This document shows, piece after piece, positions 25,101 through 32,604 of a stretch of DNA of 39,942 nucleotides (the stretch's first letter is position 1; the number at the start of each line of letters is the position of its first letter). The notes beneath the pieces are model-generated. The model made no database searches, had not been told where the DNA came from, and saw only the letters and a list, made by a program, of their open reading frames with translations. This stretch comes from Candidatus Poseidoniaceae archaeon (GTDB lineage: Archaea > Thermoplasmatota > Poseidoniia > Poseidoniales > Poseidoniaceae). Where the stretch lies: the NCBI GenBank assembly GCA_022424925.1, contig JAKMGM010000113.1:1-39942 (forward strand), written 5' to 3'. A program made the translations under genes and the position numbers.

Positions 25101-25383
25101 TTGATGTAGCGTTGATGGGCTCACTTGAACGGTATACGTCGTACGTTGCGCTAAAGAGGCCTTGTAATACCGACCCGTCAATATCGATATTCCGCCAAGT
25201 GATGGTTGTTGTCTCGGTTGCTGGGTCGAAGACTGCGTTGATGTCTTGGGCTTGCAAATTGTTTGGATTACCGATATCTTCCGCCGAAACGTTGGCGAGA
25301 GGAAGTAGAGCCAAAAGCATGCACAACACAAGGAAAATTGCTTTTCTCTTGCCTTCTTTACCGAGCAGTTCGACCGTCATCAA
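22129..25383 (-). CDS. FN3-repeat-like secreted protein with membrane anchor and charged cytoplasmic tail
   Basis: A 1084-residue protein. A signal peptide (about 1-34) has a basic start and the core IFLVLCMLLALLPLANVSA. About 880 residues of beta-rich sequence follow, with repeated Val-Trp-Asp/Asn, Tyr-x-Val/Ile-Tyr and Tyr-Tyr-x-Val elements. Repeats such as ETTTITWRNIDID, GGTTTVVWTDVNG and NKTTRVSWNDQLG mark fibronectin type III-like domains. Cys pairs in several repeats may be disulfides. A transmembrane helix (about 922-945) precedes a 139-residue cytoplasmic tail with acidic runs (EEEEDEDW, DDEEEEVEEE) and a very basic end (KKKRAVGRRAAPRKAPKRR). FN3 proteins usually bind carbohydrate or protein outside the cell; the tail is the unusual part. 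The start is after a 94-base promoter region. Confidence 0.85.
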   Translation of the reverse strand: MMTVELLGKEGKRKAIFLVLCMLLALLPLANVSAEDIGNPNNLQAQDINAVFDPATETTTITWRNIDIDGSVLQGLFSATYDVYRSSEPINATSIGDLSPFETGIIACSSEEVQNVAFRCRGINGTVAQHSASFLVPPGVNESFYYAVTTTLGDGTPLLDLDENASVISTPILEQTTAIRTPYNIFGSFNPDTSQSTIQWINYNDIFPILPETGDDAYEVLLYRTSYPVTRSNGPNMLLSEAPVATLPAGTSSIVIDVPQNTDRDAYYSVTYNLPNWNEIGVDYQDVRFLSNNAMTSPVMEDNMPPEQVSSMYAQFTADPTDGGGTTTVVWTDVNGEVGESYRIYMSGTAFSSVLRSDVQLLGTISEGVESFEYEVPTGRLGMAYYCVATVDLYGVMDTNVSFNSCSDAVLEDAFSPWIAEPTNVYAEFIGNKTTRVSWNDQLGVEGEQYHVYKAGWKVTGGEWATFNGSLQWLGSVSDGVGFFDVELTDGLLASRPYYFVTTEALYGHLSGTYMDKRLNQNYFQIAEGNEEDTTAPLRVNMKEVLSIGYLEKVTLEWFNSDESDEMYQVWRHYGEPFGEDEGDISSVTEDGWELVLDNIQAGTSEENTFFRQLDIPKDVDRDVWYAVMVTDKWGNTDPETYSGLNSNAIKVTEDTKAPVASMVLINEDNEAFTSPSLIAGDYKVQIEFDEYLDVNPMINITTVGGGDLSGGEREMALIQENAGNPDRGPVYELDFFVTAATIAGDMVFEVQMEDKANNKASQQWTDRAVDAVPPTVVIYSPSSFSDGESKYLYGNKIQLLAGAEDDVRIDSFQYKFTYNYGTGQSISTPWTEATEVTNLLGDNSSLVLDLEFSAGNFLPGQHAVFVRSVDSAGNERSASVIFVVDECRNRLDGTTSCNYVESLKDPPEAIIVEPSFTDPPYILVWVLSGIFVFSLIIMLLVISTSMSGPKKKKAGDEEEEDEDWMSEFIGTSQDLDMGAVTDTSEKTEEKAAEPEKEAEPVEDEDPFAVNVIARKTRRKKDVPEIPEDDEEDDDGIDWGAYDDDEEEEVEEEKPVKKKRAVGRRAAPRKAPKRRTVSRKKNDD

Positions 25384-25389
25384 TTCGCT

Positions 25390-25421
25390 TGTCGCATGCG
25401 ACGGTTAAGAGCATGTCGCAT
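25390..25421. promoter_or_regulatory. Palindrome and repeated TGTCGCAT upstream of the FN3 gene
   Basis: A perfect 12-base palindrome, GTCGCATGCGAC (25391-25402), lies 8 bases before the FN3 gene start. The octamer TGTCGCAT occurs at 25390-25397 and again at 25414-25421, 24 bases apart. The gene is on the minus strand, and the A/T-rich ATAAAAT (25431-25437) may be its TATA box. The palindrome would then lie downstream of the TATA box, near the transcription start, as for a repressor site. Confidence 0.4.
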
Positions 25422-25477
25422 ATCTAAGCGATAAAATCGGCTTTCAGCACACCCCTACGGGGTGACGAAATCAGGAA

Positions 25478-26245
25478 TCATTCCTGTTCCGAACGCTGAT
25501 TTGGTTGGGGCAGTGGATTCTCTTCATCAATGCGGTTTATTTCGGCATGTGCCTGCTGGAAACGCACGAGGAATGTCCACAGACCTCCGAATGCAGAGAT
25601 AAGCACAACAATGCTGAGCGGGTTGATTGGAACATGGTCCAGCACGCCAGGCAACATTCCGAAATCACCAATATCTGCATGGATGAACACGCCCATCAAG
25701 AAAATGCCCAAAATCGTCAGCACCGTCCTGTCGGCTCTCGAAAAACCACGATAATTTCTCGAACCGGCTACGGCTTGAGCTTGTGTCCCCATGTACGAGC
25801 CGAGCAACGTCAGCCATGCGGCCACAAATCCAAGCGTGATGTCACCAACGAATACTGAACCAGCAATGCACAGCACCCAAACCGCGTCAAGGATACGGTC
25901 GAAGGTGTGGTCAAGGTAATCGCCCCAACGACTCACATTGCCGAATTTTCGGGCGAGTGGGCCGTCTAAGCCATCCATCGCCATGGCCAGAATCATCAAC
26001 AAGCCACTACCGAACAGCATGTTTGCACCATACGATGTTTCTTCAGCTGTGAGTACAGCCAATCCGGCAAGCACACCAACAGGCAGAGCAACCCAAGTAA
26101 TCGTCGACGGTTTGACGTTTTCAAGAGCGTCCAAAAGTGGATTCAACACTCCTTCCCAAGCGTCGCGTAGTTTCTCTAGAGCCATGGTAACCGTCTCGCC
26201 GGCTGCAACGGGGGGTGTTTGTTGTTGCGGTAGATCTTCGGCCAA
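25478..26245 (-). CDS. CDP-alcohol phosphatidyltransferase family protein
   Basis: A 255-residue membrane protein with the complete CAP motif: D91-x2-D94-G95-x2-A98-R99-x8-G108-x3-D112-x3-D116 (DGLDGPLARKFGN, then GDYLDHTFD). About six membrane helices follow. The family joins an alcohol phosphate, such as inositol or glycerol phosphate or serine, to a CDP-activated lipid. In archaea it makes phospholipid head groups on archaeol. The head group here is unknown. A polar N-terminal part (1-45) precedes the core. The AK6-like gene ends 9 bases upstream on the same strand, which suggests a shared transcript. Confidence 0.92.
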   Translation of the reverse strand: MAEDLPQQQTPPVAAGETVTMALEKLRDAWEGVLNPLLDALENVKPSTITWVALPVGVLAGLAVLTAEETSYGANMLFGSGLLMILAMAMDGLDGPLARKFGNVSRWGDYLDHTFDRILDAVWVLCIAGSVFVGDITLGFVAAWLTLLGSYMGTQAQAVAGSRNYRGFSRADRTVLTILGIFLMGVFIHADIGDFGMLPGVLDHVPINPLSIVVLISAFGGLWTFLVRFQQAHAEINRIDEENPLPQPNQRSEQE

Positions 26246-26254
26246 TGTGGCCTC

Positions 26255-26788
26255 TTACAACCAACTGACGGCTTTCGAACTTGCTTCTTGAAGAGGAAGT
26301 GAAGGCATGCCTTGTTCAATCCATTCAACAATTTTGGCTTGAATCTCATCATCGGATGATGCGGAGGTGTCGATTTCAAGGATGGGCGTTTCAATTTCAA
26401 ATTCAAGCAGTTCAGACCACGTGCCAGAGAGCATTTCCCATTCAACATTGGCGTTTATTTTTGACTGCGAATAGCCCCGTTGGAGAAGTCGCTGACGAAG
26501 CTGCTCAGGTTCGCAGCGCAGCAGAACGATGGCGTCGACCCCAAGGAAATGAGCGAGGTGCCCATCCAACAAGCATGATTTGGCGCCATCGAATTCCCAT
26601 TGTTCCGCCAGTTTGTGAATGTCGACGGGTGCCGATTGGTCTTCACCATCGACTTCCCCTAAGCAATTGTGTTGTTCTGCTAATGCTTGGATAGAAATCA
26701 CTTGGAACGCATCACTCAGCGATTGACATAGCGTTGTTTTACCGGAGCCAGGTGTCCCGGTTACGGCGATACAAAGGGGTTCTTCCAC
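26255..26788 (-). CDS. Adenylate kinase-like AK6/Fap7-type P-loop protein
   Basis: About 177 residues from a GTG at 26788, chosen because it puts the P-loop GTPGSGKT at residues 11-18, as in the family. The open frame extends to a TTG at 26836, and GTG 26812 is also open. The second family mark is DGHLAHFLGVDAIVLLRC, with the conserved Asp-Gly-His-x-x-H-x-x element of AK6, followed by LRQRLLQRGY. AK6 (hCINAP/Fap7) proteins have adenylate kinase/ATPase activity and help small-subunit rRNA maturation. The role in this organism is inferred from the family. It is divergent from the helical protein at 26921. Confidence 0.88.
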   Translation of the reverse strand: MEEPLCIAVTGTPGSGKTTLCQSLSDAFQVISIQALAEQHNCLGEVDGEDQSAPVDIHKLAEQWEFDGAKSCLLDGHLAHFLGVDAIVLLRCEPEQLRQRLLQRGYSQSKINANVEWEMLSGTWSELLEFEIETPILEIDTSASSDDEIQAKIVEWIEQGMPSLPLQEASSKAVSWL

Positions 26789-26920
26789 AATGAACGCTAT
26801 GGTGTTCAACACATAAACAGAAAGGAAGAACGGCAAGGAAAGCGCAGTTTTCTATTGATGCGCGTAGATACTTGGAGGCAAAGGCATCATAGGGCAACAC
26901 CCATAGCGACCGCTGTTACC

Positions 26921-27670
26921 ATGTTCGGAATGAATGACCCGTCACAAACACTGCTCCAGTTGGAGCGGTACATGGCAGAAGGTCGTATGGAAATGTCTGA
27001 AGTGATGGCTATCCAGTTCACCGATATGTTTCTCGCCCAGAAAAAGCGTGATTCAAATGCACAAAGTATGCTGGTCAAGGGCTTACGAATTTTATGTGAT
27101 GTTTTTCTTGCAAGGGGAAAAGCGAAGCGCGGAATTTCGACGGTGAAGATCCTTCATCGGGAGAGGAAAAAACTCGTTCAAATATTAACCAAGGGGGCGC
27201 CTCATCTCCTTTCAAAGATGACCCCAGCATCTGAGGATTACCGCCGAGCAGGGAATATTTTCGCCTTAGCTGGTAAACAATCATCGGCGATCAAAGCCTT
27301 CCGCCAATGTGAGAAACTATCGCCGAACCATCTGGCATCGGCTTTGGAGGCGTGTCAGTTGTTTCCGGATAACAAAAAACTCATTCACCTCTTTGTCAAG
27401 AATGCGACGCAAGCAGGGCCGGTCGTCATGTACGAGGGTGTGTTTTATCTGCAGCCTGAAACATCGCCGATGGTGAAAATTGACAATGTCATTCGCGTTC
27501 TTCAGTCCGCTCTTGAGCAAAGCCTTGGACCGTTGGATGCCTGCTCAGCACAACTCAAGCGGATTACCGATGAGCGTCAAGCCATTGAACGCGGCGAGGC
27601 TGCGGCGAATGCCCGTTTGCAAGCGGCGATGGATCTTCTCAAGCCACAGCACGACTATTACGAGTACTGA
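26921..27670 (+). CDS. Hypothetical helical protein, TPR-like middle
   Basis: About 250 residues from ATG 26921 (MFGMNDPSQTLLQLERYMAE). The frame is open up to a TTG at 26855, but the additional segment is His/Arg-rich and unlike protein; ATG 26930 is another option. The sequence is mainly charged helix. The middle (AGNIFALAGKQSSAIKAFRQ, about 111-130) resembles a TPR helix pair, and PNHLASALEACQLFPDNKKL looks like another unit. The C-terminus is a long helix, possibly a coiled coil (about 195-245), ending in DYYEY. TPR-like units suggest protein-protein contacts. There is no catalytic motif. It precedes the initiator tRNA-Met convergently. Confidence 0.65.
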   Translation: MFGMNDPSQTLLQLERYMAEGRMEMSEVMAIQFTDMFLAQKKRDSNAQSMLVKGLRILCDVFLARGKAKRGISTVKILHRERKKLVQILTKGAPHLLSKMTPASEDYRRAGNIFALAGKQSSAIKAFRQCEKLSPNHLASALEACQLFPDNKKLIHLFVKNATQAGPVVMYEGVFYLQPETSPMVKIDNVIRVLQSALEQSLGPLDACSAQLKRITDERQAIERGEAAANARLQAAMDLLKPQHDYYEY

Positions 27671-27674
27671 ATGG

Positions 27675-27749
27675 TAACGAGAGATGGATTTGAACCATCG
27701 ATCTCCGGGTTATGAGCCCGACGGGATATCCAGACTACCCCACCTCGTT
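27675..27749 (-). tRNA. Initiator tRNA-Met (CAT anticodon)
   Basis: The minus strand gives a 75-base cloverleaf without CCA. The acceptor stem pairs AACGAGG with TCTCGTT, with A1-U72 as is usual in archaeal initiators. The anticodon stem has three G-C pairs (GGG-CTCATAA-CCC), the other initiator mark. The T arm is GATGG-TTCAAAT-CCATC. Its 3' end lies five bases from the stop of the convergent gene at 27670. Confidence 0.93.
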
Positions 27750-27882
27750 ATGCTTCGGGCTGAAACCCTCCCGTTCTTCAATGCACCGATTCAACACCGT
27801 TGACTCCTTTCCGAAAAGAGCCCGTATGCTGTAGGCCAAGATAGGCACTGCATTGATGAAGTTGAACTGCATGTGCGAATAC

Positions 27883-28719
27883 ATGCGAGTACGAGGCACT
27901 CTCCCAGTTCTCTTCACTTCGTTGCTCCTTTTTGCATCGCTCACAGGGTGCATTGGTTCAGAAGAAACCCCAGGTAAAAGCAGTGCAATCGACTTAATTG
28001 TGTATTATGATGCAACATCAGGCGTTATCGAAGAAAGCATCCAAAACGGTCAACAAGTTTCAGAGACTGGAGTTGAATTGGTGTTTGACTTCTCGTATAC
28101 GAAATCTTCTGAAGGTGCTATGGTGACGTTTTATTTCGTGCCGGGAGATGGTTCGAGTACGGTCGAAAACAACGCTGCTGAAGACGGTGAAGTAACCTAC
28201 ACCTATCTCACGCACGGCTTGTTTGATGCAGCAATGGGTGGAATCGACGACCAAGGCAACGACTATTTCGAAAACATCACCATACGGATCGACAAGAAAA
28301 TCACCTGGAGTGAAAGCAACACGCCAAATCCTACGGCGATGAACATTGAGACTACGCCCGATTGTTCGTGTCCCCCACCCGAGAAACTCGTTGTCGAATC
28401 GACGGTCGTGAACCCGGAAAACCCCCCGTCAAACCCATTCGCACAAGGCCAAACGGTCACGGTAACATGGCGGATGCTCAATTCCACTGATTCTACAACG
28501 GTTGAATCCGCACCGGAGCAAGTTGGAGACGGACAAGACGCATCTTGGATGCACAACCAATATTTCATCGAACCGGGAACATGGAAACTTGAGGTTGATG
28601 TATCAGCGGAAGGGAATGAAGACGAACGAGTGAATGTTGAACACACCGTTGACATTCTTTACGAATCGAACGAAAGTATCCCGAATCCCATGTCAACGCC
28701 TGAGCCCGAAGAGGAATGA
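27883..28719 (+). CDS. Secreted lipoprotein
   Basis: About 278 residues from ATG 27883. The first 23 residues are a lipoprotein signal peptide: basic start MRVRGT, hydrophobic core, and lipobox L-T-G-C with the modified cysteine (SLTGCIG). In-frame starts lie at 27853 (TTG) and 27856, but they would place extra residues before the signal. The mature protein is acidic and beta-rich, with a possible PKD/FN3-like segment near VELVFDFSYTKSSEGAMVTFYFVPGD. A second beta domain follows, GQTVTVTWRMLNSTDS. There is a Cys-rich turn, DCSCPPPEK. The end is disordered (NPMSTPEPEEE). It is exported and lipid-anchored; ligand and role are unknown. Confidence 0.75.
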   Translation: MRVRGTLPVLFTSLLLFASLTGCIGSEETPGKSSAIDLIVYYDATSGVIEESIQNGQQVSETGVELVFDFSYTKSSEGAMVTFYFVPGDGSSTVENNAAEDGEVTYTYLTHGLFDAAMGGIDDQGNDYFENITIRIDKKITWSESNTPNPTAMNIETTPDCSCPPPEKLVVESTVVNPENPPSNPFAQGQTVTVTWRMLNSTDSTTVESAPEQVGDGQDASWMHNQYFIEPGTWKLEVDVSAEGNEDERVNVEHTVDILYESNESIPNPMSTPEPEEE

Positions 28720-28843
28720 ATGCATTCACTTTCCGTTTTGCAAAAAGTGAACTTAAAGTGAATTAAAACGCTTGAGTGTTCCGTTTACACTTCGTATCGA
28801 AGCCATAATTGAAGCCATTCTTTCTCGCGCCCTGCATCGGTCA

Positions 28844-28852
28844 TTCATATAC
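28844..28852 (+). promoter_or_regulatory. Possible TATA box for radA
   Basis: TTCATATAC lies 37-45 bases before the radA start. This would give a leader of about a dozen bases. The gap 28720-28888 between the lipoprotein and radA is otherwise short and A/T-rich at its upstream end. Confidence 0.4.
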
Positions 28853-28888
28853 CGTTGGCGTTCGAGATGGGGTTGGAAGTGAACAGAA

Positions 28889-29926
28889 ATGGCGACCAAA
28901 TCAAAAAAGAAATCGAAAACCGAAGTTGAAAACAATGAAAGCCCTACGGAGGAGACACCCGTAGTGATGCCAACAGAAGAGGAAGTCCCCGAGCCGTTGA
29001 TCGAAGATCTTCCTGGCGTTGGACCAGCGACAGCTGAAAAACTACGTGAAGCTGGTTTCGATGACCTGCTGGCCCTTGCAGTCATGTCCCCGGGCGACCT
29101 TGCAGACCAAGCTGAACTTGGAGAAGCAGTAGCAACCAAGATTATCGGTGGAGCAAAAAAGATGGCAAACATTGGTGGCTTCGTATCTGGTGGTGCCCTT
29201 CTTGATCGACGCCGAGAAGTTCTCAAACTCACGTCGAAAGTCGAATCCATCGACGACCTCCTTGGCGGCGGTTTTGAAACCCAGGCTCTGGTCGAAGTTT
29301 ACGGCGCATTCGGTAGCGGGAAAACTCAAATTGGCCACCAACTGGCTGTAAACTGTACGCTACCTTTGTCAGAAGGCGGATTTGATGGCGATGTCTTTTA
29401 CATCGATACGGAAGATACCTTCCGTCCTGAGCGGATCACGCAAATGGCTCGTGGACACGGCCTTGACCCTGAACAAGTGTTGAGCCGGATACATGTTGCT
29501 CGAGCGTACAACTCTGCTCACCAAATGCTTCTGGTTGATGAAATCAAAAGAATGAGCAAAGGGCTCAATGTCAAGATGATTATCGTCGATTCACTCACCA
29601 GCCATTTCCGCGCCGAATTTATCGGCCGTGGTATGCTTGCAAACCGTCAACAGAAACTCAACCGCCACCTGAAGGATTTGAAGCAGCTTGCTGATGTCAA
29701 CAATGCACTTGTTCTTGTCACCAACCAAGTTCATTCGAAGCCCGATGCAATGTGGGGCGACCCAACCAAGCCGGTCGGTGGACACGTTCTTGCTCACGCT
29801 TCGACCTTCCGATTGTACCTGCGCAAGGCCAAAGGCGGTCGCAGAATTGCTCGCTTAGTCGACTCTCCAAACCTACCTGATGGTGAATGTGTTTACCAGG
29901 TCACTCAAGAAGGTCTACGCGACTGA
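28889..29926 (+). CDS. radA: DNA repair and recombination protein RadA
   Basis: A 345-residue RadA, the archaeal RecA/Rad51 recombinase that pairs homologous DNA strands. The N-terminal acidic/Lys-rich leader (1-35) precedes the helix-hairpin-helix domain (about 38-95, [19 protein letters not shown]). Walker A is GAFGSGKTQ (139-147) and Walker B is [12 protein letters not shown] (about 229-240). Other signatures are [14 protein letters not shown] and [17 protein letters not shown], with [16 protein letters not shown] at loop L2. The start at 28889 lacks an obvious ribosome binding site. ftsZ follows on the same strand after 78 bases, so both may share regulation. Confidence 0.96.
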   Translation: MATKSKKKSKTEVENNESPTEETPVVMPTEEEVPEPLIEDLPGVGPATAEKLREAGFDDLLALAVMSPGDLADQAELGEAVATKIIGGAKKMANIGGFVSGGALLDRRREVLKLTSKVESIDDLLGGGFETQALVEVYGAFGSGKTQIGHQLAVNCTLPLSEGGFDGDVFYIDTEDTFRPERITQMARGHGLDPEQVLSRIHVARAYNSAHQMLLVDEIKRMSKGLNVKMIIVDSLTSHFRAEFIGRGMLANRQQKLNRHLKDLKQLADVNNALVLVTNQVHSKPDAMWGDPTKPVGGHVLAHASTFRLYLRKAKGGRRIARLVDSPNLPDGECVYQVTQEGLRD

Positions 29927-30004
29927 TGGTGAATGAATACACCCGGTAAAAACGCTGTATTGGCGGTTTGAAGCGGCGGCACATTCAAGCGTGCTCGGGT
30001 TAGC

Positions 30005-31144
30005 ATGACGCCTATGCGACACTTGATCGATAGAGTATTGGAACTCGCTGAATCAGAAACGGCAACGCCAGTAACAGCAACCCCGCCTATGGGTGAAGGT
30101 AGCGAGGTGGAACTGAAGGCTCTTCTCGAATCTTTGCAACCTCGGATACGTGTATTCGGTGTTGGCGGTGCTGGATGTAACGCCATTGGTCGATTGCACG
30201 CCGAAGGTTTGTTTGAAAATTCGTATGTCACTGGCTACGCTATCAATACCGATGCACAAGCACTCCTGATGTCGCCGATTGAAGAGAAAGTCTTGATCGG
30301 ACGAACCGCTCGAGGAAGGGGTGCGGGCGGGGACCCAACCAAAGGAGAGGCTGCTGCTCTTGAATCGGAACTCGCTCTTCGCCGAATTACCAACGACACG
30401 CAACTTGCCATTATCACTGCCGGAATGGGCGGTGGCTCGGGTACCGGTGCTGCCGGGCAAATAGCCCGTCTCGCAAAACAGCAGGGTGCAATGACCATTG
30501 CGGTCGTTACGTACCCGTTCCAGTCAGAGGGTGCCCTTCGAAAGCAAAATGCAGAATGGGGCCTTGAACGACTCCGAGAACATTGTGACACCATTTTGGT
30601 CATTCCGAATGAGCGACTCCTTGAGATTGAAGGCGTAAAAGACCTACCGATAACCAGTGCTTTCCGGGTTGGTGATGAATTGTTGGTTCGTTCGATTACG
30701 GGCGTGGCCGAATTGTTAACAATCGATGGCATGGTGAATCTTGACTTTGAGGATTTGCGCTCAGTCATCAATTTTGGTAGCGGTGTAGCGATGATTGGTT
30801 TAGGCTCTGCATCTGGGCCTGGCCGGGCTGAAGCAGCAACCCTTGAAGCCCTCCATTCCCCGCTGCTGGACATCGATGCTAGCGATGCTCGCGGCGCACT
30901 CATCAACGTTGTTGGTGGCGAAAGTTTGACGTTGGGTGAAGCCGAACAATGCGCTAAAATCATCAAAGAGCGTATCTCACCGCATGCTCAAATTATCTGG
31001 GGTGCAGCAGTCAAGGAAGAACTCGTCGACGAATTGCGTGTTATGCTGGTGCTCACTGGCGTAAAGAGCGAACAGATTCATGGCGCAAGTGAAAACCGTC
31101 AACTTCGAGCACTTCGAAATCAGCAGATTGAATTCGTCAACTGA
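30005..31144 (+). CDS. ftsZ: Cell division protein FtsZ
   Basis: A 379-residue FtsZ, the tubulin-like GTPase that builds the division ring. The nucleotide site is clear: VFGVGGAGCNAIGR (about 50-63), INTDAQAL, and the tubulin signature GMGGGSGTGAA (140-150). The catalytic T7 loop is present as NLDFEDLRSVI (N-x-D-x-x-D). The N-terminal 45 residues are polar and rich in Thr, Pro and Glu, possibly disordered. No obvious conserved C-terminal partner-binding peptide can be seen; the protein ends NRQLRALRNQQIEFVN. Many archaea have two FtsZ paralogues, so the copy seen here may be one of two. Confidence 0.96.
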   Translation: MTPMRHLIDRVLELAESETATPVTATPPMGEGSEVELKALLESLQPRIRVFGVGGAGCNAIGRLHAEGLFENSYVTGYAINTDAQALLMSPIEEKVLIGRTARGRGAGGDPTKGEAAALESELALRRITNDTQLAIITAGMGGGSGTGAAGQIARLAKQQGAMTIAVVTYPFQSEGALRKQNAEWGLERLREHCDTILVIPNERLLEIEGVKDLPITSAFRVGDELLVRSITGVAELLTIDGMVNLDFEDLRSVINFGSGVAMIGLGSASGPGRAEAATLEALHSPLLDIDASDARGALINVVGGESLTLGEAEQCAKIIKERISPHAQIIWGAAVKEELVDELRVMLVLTGVKSEQIHGASENRQLRALRNQQIEFVN

Positions 31145-31762
31145 TTATTTCAGGGCGTAGTACAGGAAGATAACCAAGACAATCAGCCCTCCGTAGAGGA
31201 TTGTGTATTGGGAACTGTTGAGTTGTTCAGCTGGATCAATAGTTTCGACAGGACCCTCGTATTGGGTTCCGGGTACGGTATAACCGATTGCATTCCACAT
31301 GTCCCCATCGGAATGCCCGTTACCGTTGACAACGTTTGCATACAGAATAAAATCTACCGTTGTGGTGTTGTCACTCGGTGCTTTCCATGTGATGTTCCAA
31401 TGTCGATACTGATTACCTTCTTCGGTATGTGTCCAACCCTCATCCAGATACTGTATCCTTGTTTCATTTGCTGGTATTACGGTACCTTTGCTGGCAAGAA
31501 TACGAAAACCAGCTTGAACTTCACCTTCGTTGTATTCCTTATCGCTCCCCGCTACCAGCGTGAAGTTGTAGGAAACATTCTCTTCGAATGCATCCGGCAG
31601 TCCGATTATCGTAGGTTGCGTGGCGTTGGAAAAGCCACCATGGCAAGTACAACCGTTGTCTCCCAAACTGCCAATGCCCGTCGGAAAACTTTGGATTGTA
31701 TGTGTGCCAAATGTTGTCACGACCAGTAGACAAAGAAAAACTGAAAGCCCGTTGAATCTCAT
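31145..31762 (-). CDS. Secreted protein with choice-of-anchor V-like domain and C-terminal membrane helix
   Basis: A 205-residue protein. A signal peptide (about 1-24) is followed by GSLGDNGCTCHGGFSNATQP, with a C38-x-C40-H41 motif. This is the element of Reeler-like/choice-of-anchor V domains (GCxCHG). A beta-sandwich domain of about 130 residues follows, with YNFTLVAGSDKEYNEGEVQA and a heme- or metal-like His-rich stretch (EEGNQYRHWNITWKAP; NGNGHSDGD). The C-terminus is a single membrane helix (YTILYGGLIVLVIFLYYALK). It is probably exposed and anchored by its C-terminus. The gene converges on ftsZ, the two stops being adjacent (31144/31145). A c-type heme would need CxxCH, which is not present. 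Confidence 0.75.
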   Translation of the reverse strand: MRFNGLSVFLCLLVVTTFGTHTIQSFPTGIGSLGDNGCTCHGGFSNATQPTIIGLPDAFEENVSYNFTLVAGSDKEYNEGEVQAGFRILASKGTVIPANETRIQYLDEGWTHTEEGNQYRHWNITWKAPSDNTTTVDFILYANVVNGNGHSDGDMWNAIGYTVPGTQYEGPVETIDPAEQLNSSQYTILYGGLIVLVIFLYYALK

Positions 31763-31923
31763 TGAACTTCGCTTTACTGGAAGTCAGGGGCTCATTTGAC
31801 TCTTTCCGAAGATTTGTCTTTCTCCGATGATAATGTATCGGTTCTGTGTGTGCGATATTCTTCACGTGACGAAAACATTCTTTCTTGTAGTAGATGGTCA
31901 ATGTTTTCGCTGGAAGTGTAGTG

Positions 31924-32604
31924 ATGGGACCATGGGATACGACGACAGTGCAAGATGAAAACGCAGAAGAGGAGATTGACATGTTTGCCGTTCTCGGTGC
32001 TGCTCCTCCGAGCCAGCATGCTCCAAATGCAATCCATCAACAGCCACCACTTTCCGCTAACCACGATCCTCTTGCAGCATTCATGGAAGATGATGAGGAG
32101 GAAACACTCATCGCTGACTCAATGTTTGGACGTGATGAAGAACCAGCAGGAATCTCCGTTCAGAAGTCTGAGGCCGAATCACAGCCCCTCCAACAAACAC
32201 CATCTGCACCAGCCGTACAGCCAACCCTTTCAAATGAAGTAATTACCGAATTGCTTGAAGTGCTTGTTAAGAAAGAACTCCATGCCCGTGCTGAGCGAGG
32301 TGAGGACTGGTTGTCGGACCTACCAGCTCAAGCCCGCGCTGAGATTGAATCTGCAAAAGTCATCAAAGAACAGGAGGCATACCACCTTTCGCTCATTATC
32401 GATATGGTCGGAACTGGACAAGTTCGTCCATTTGCAACCGTTTTGTCTACAGGTGATGGACCCCTTCCAGTAAATCCGCCGTCACATCTTGGCAAGTCGT
32501 GGTACCCATTGTACAATGCACTGCGTGAACTTTTGTTACAGGCAATGTCGTCTCTCTCACACATCAATGTCGTGAGTGGAAAATCAGCCTCTCAAACATC
32601 ATGA
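31924..32604 (+). CDS. Hypothetical acidic protein with helical C-terminus
   Basis: About 226 residues from ATG 31924, preceded by GGAAGTG; ATG 31894 is in frame upstream. The first 110 residues are acidic and rich in Pro, Gln and Ser (EEEIDMFAVLGAAPP, QHAPNAIHQQPPLS, EEETLIADSMFG) and look disordered. The C-terminal half is helical: EVITELLEVLVKKELHARAERGEDW, then YHLSLIIDMVGTGQVRPF and a last helix ending in HINVVSGKSASQTS. No family is recognised, and no enzyme motif is visible. It overlaps the convergent OsmC gene by 13 bases. Confidence 0.55.
   Translation: MGPWDTTTVQDENAEEEIDMFAVLGAAPPSQHAPNAIHQQPPLSANHDPLAAFMEDDEEETLIADSMFGRDEEPAGISVQKSEAESQPLQQTPSAPAVQPTLSNEVITELLEVLVKKELHARAERGEDWLSDLPAQARAEIESAKVIKEQEAYHLSLIIDMVGTGQVRPFATVLSTGDGPLPVNPPSHLGKSWYPLYNALRELLLQAMSSLSHINVVSGKSASQTS

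Noticed and set aside
28753-29250. Minus-strand open frame of 165 codons opposite radA
   Set aside because: Its Ser/Arg-rich, low-complexity protein is the antisense of the RadA leader and HhH domain; RadA is certain.
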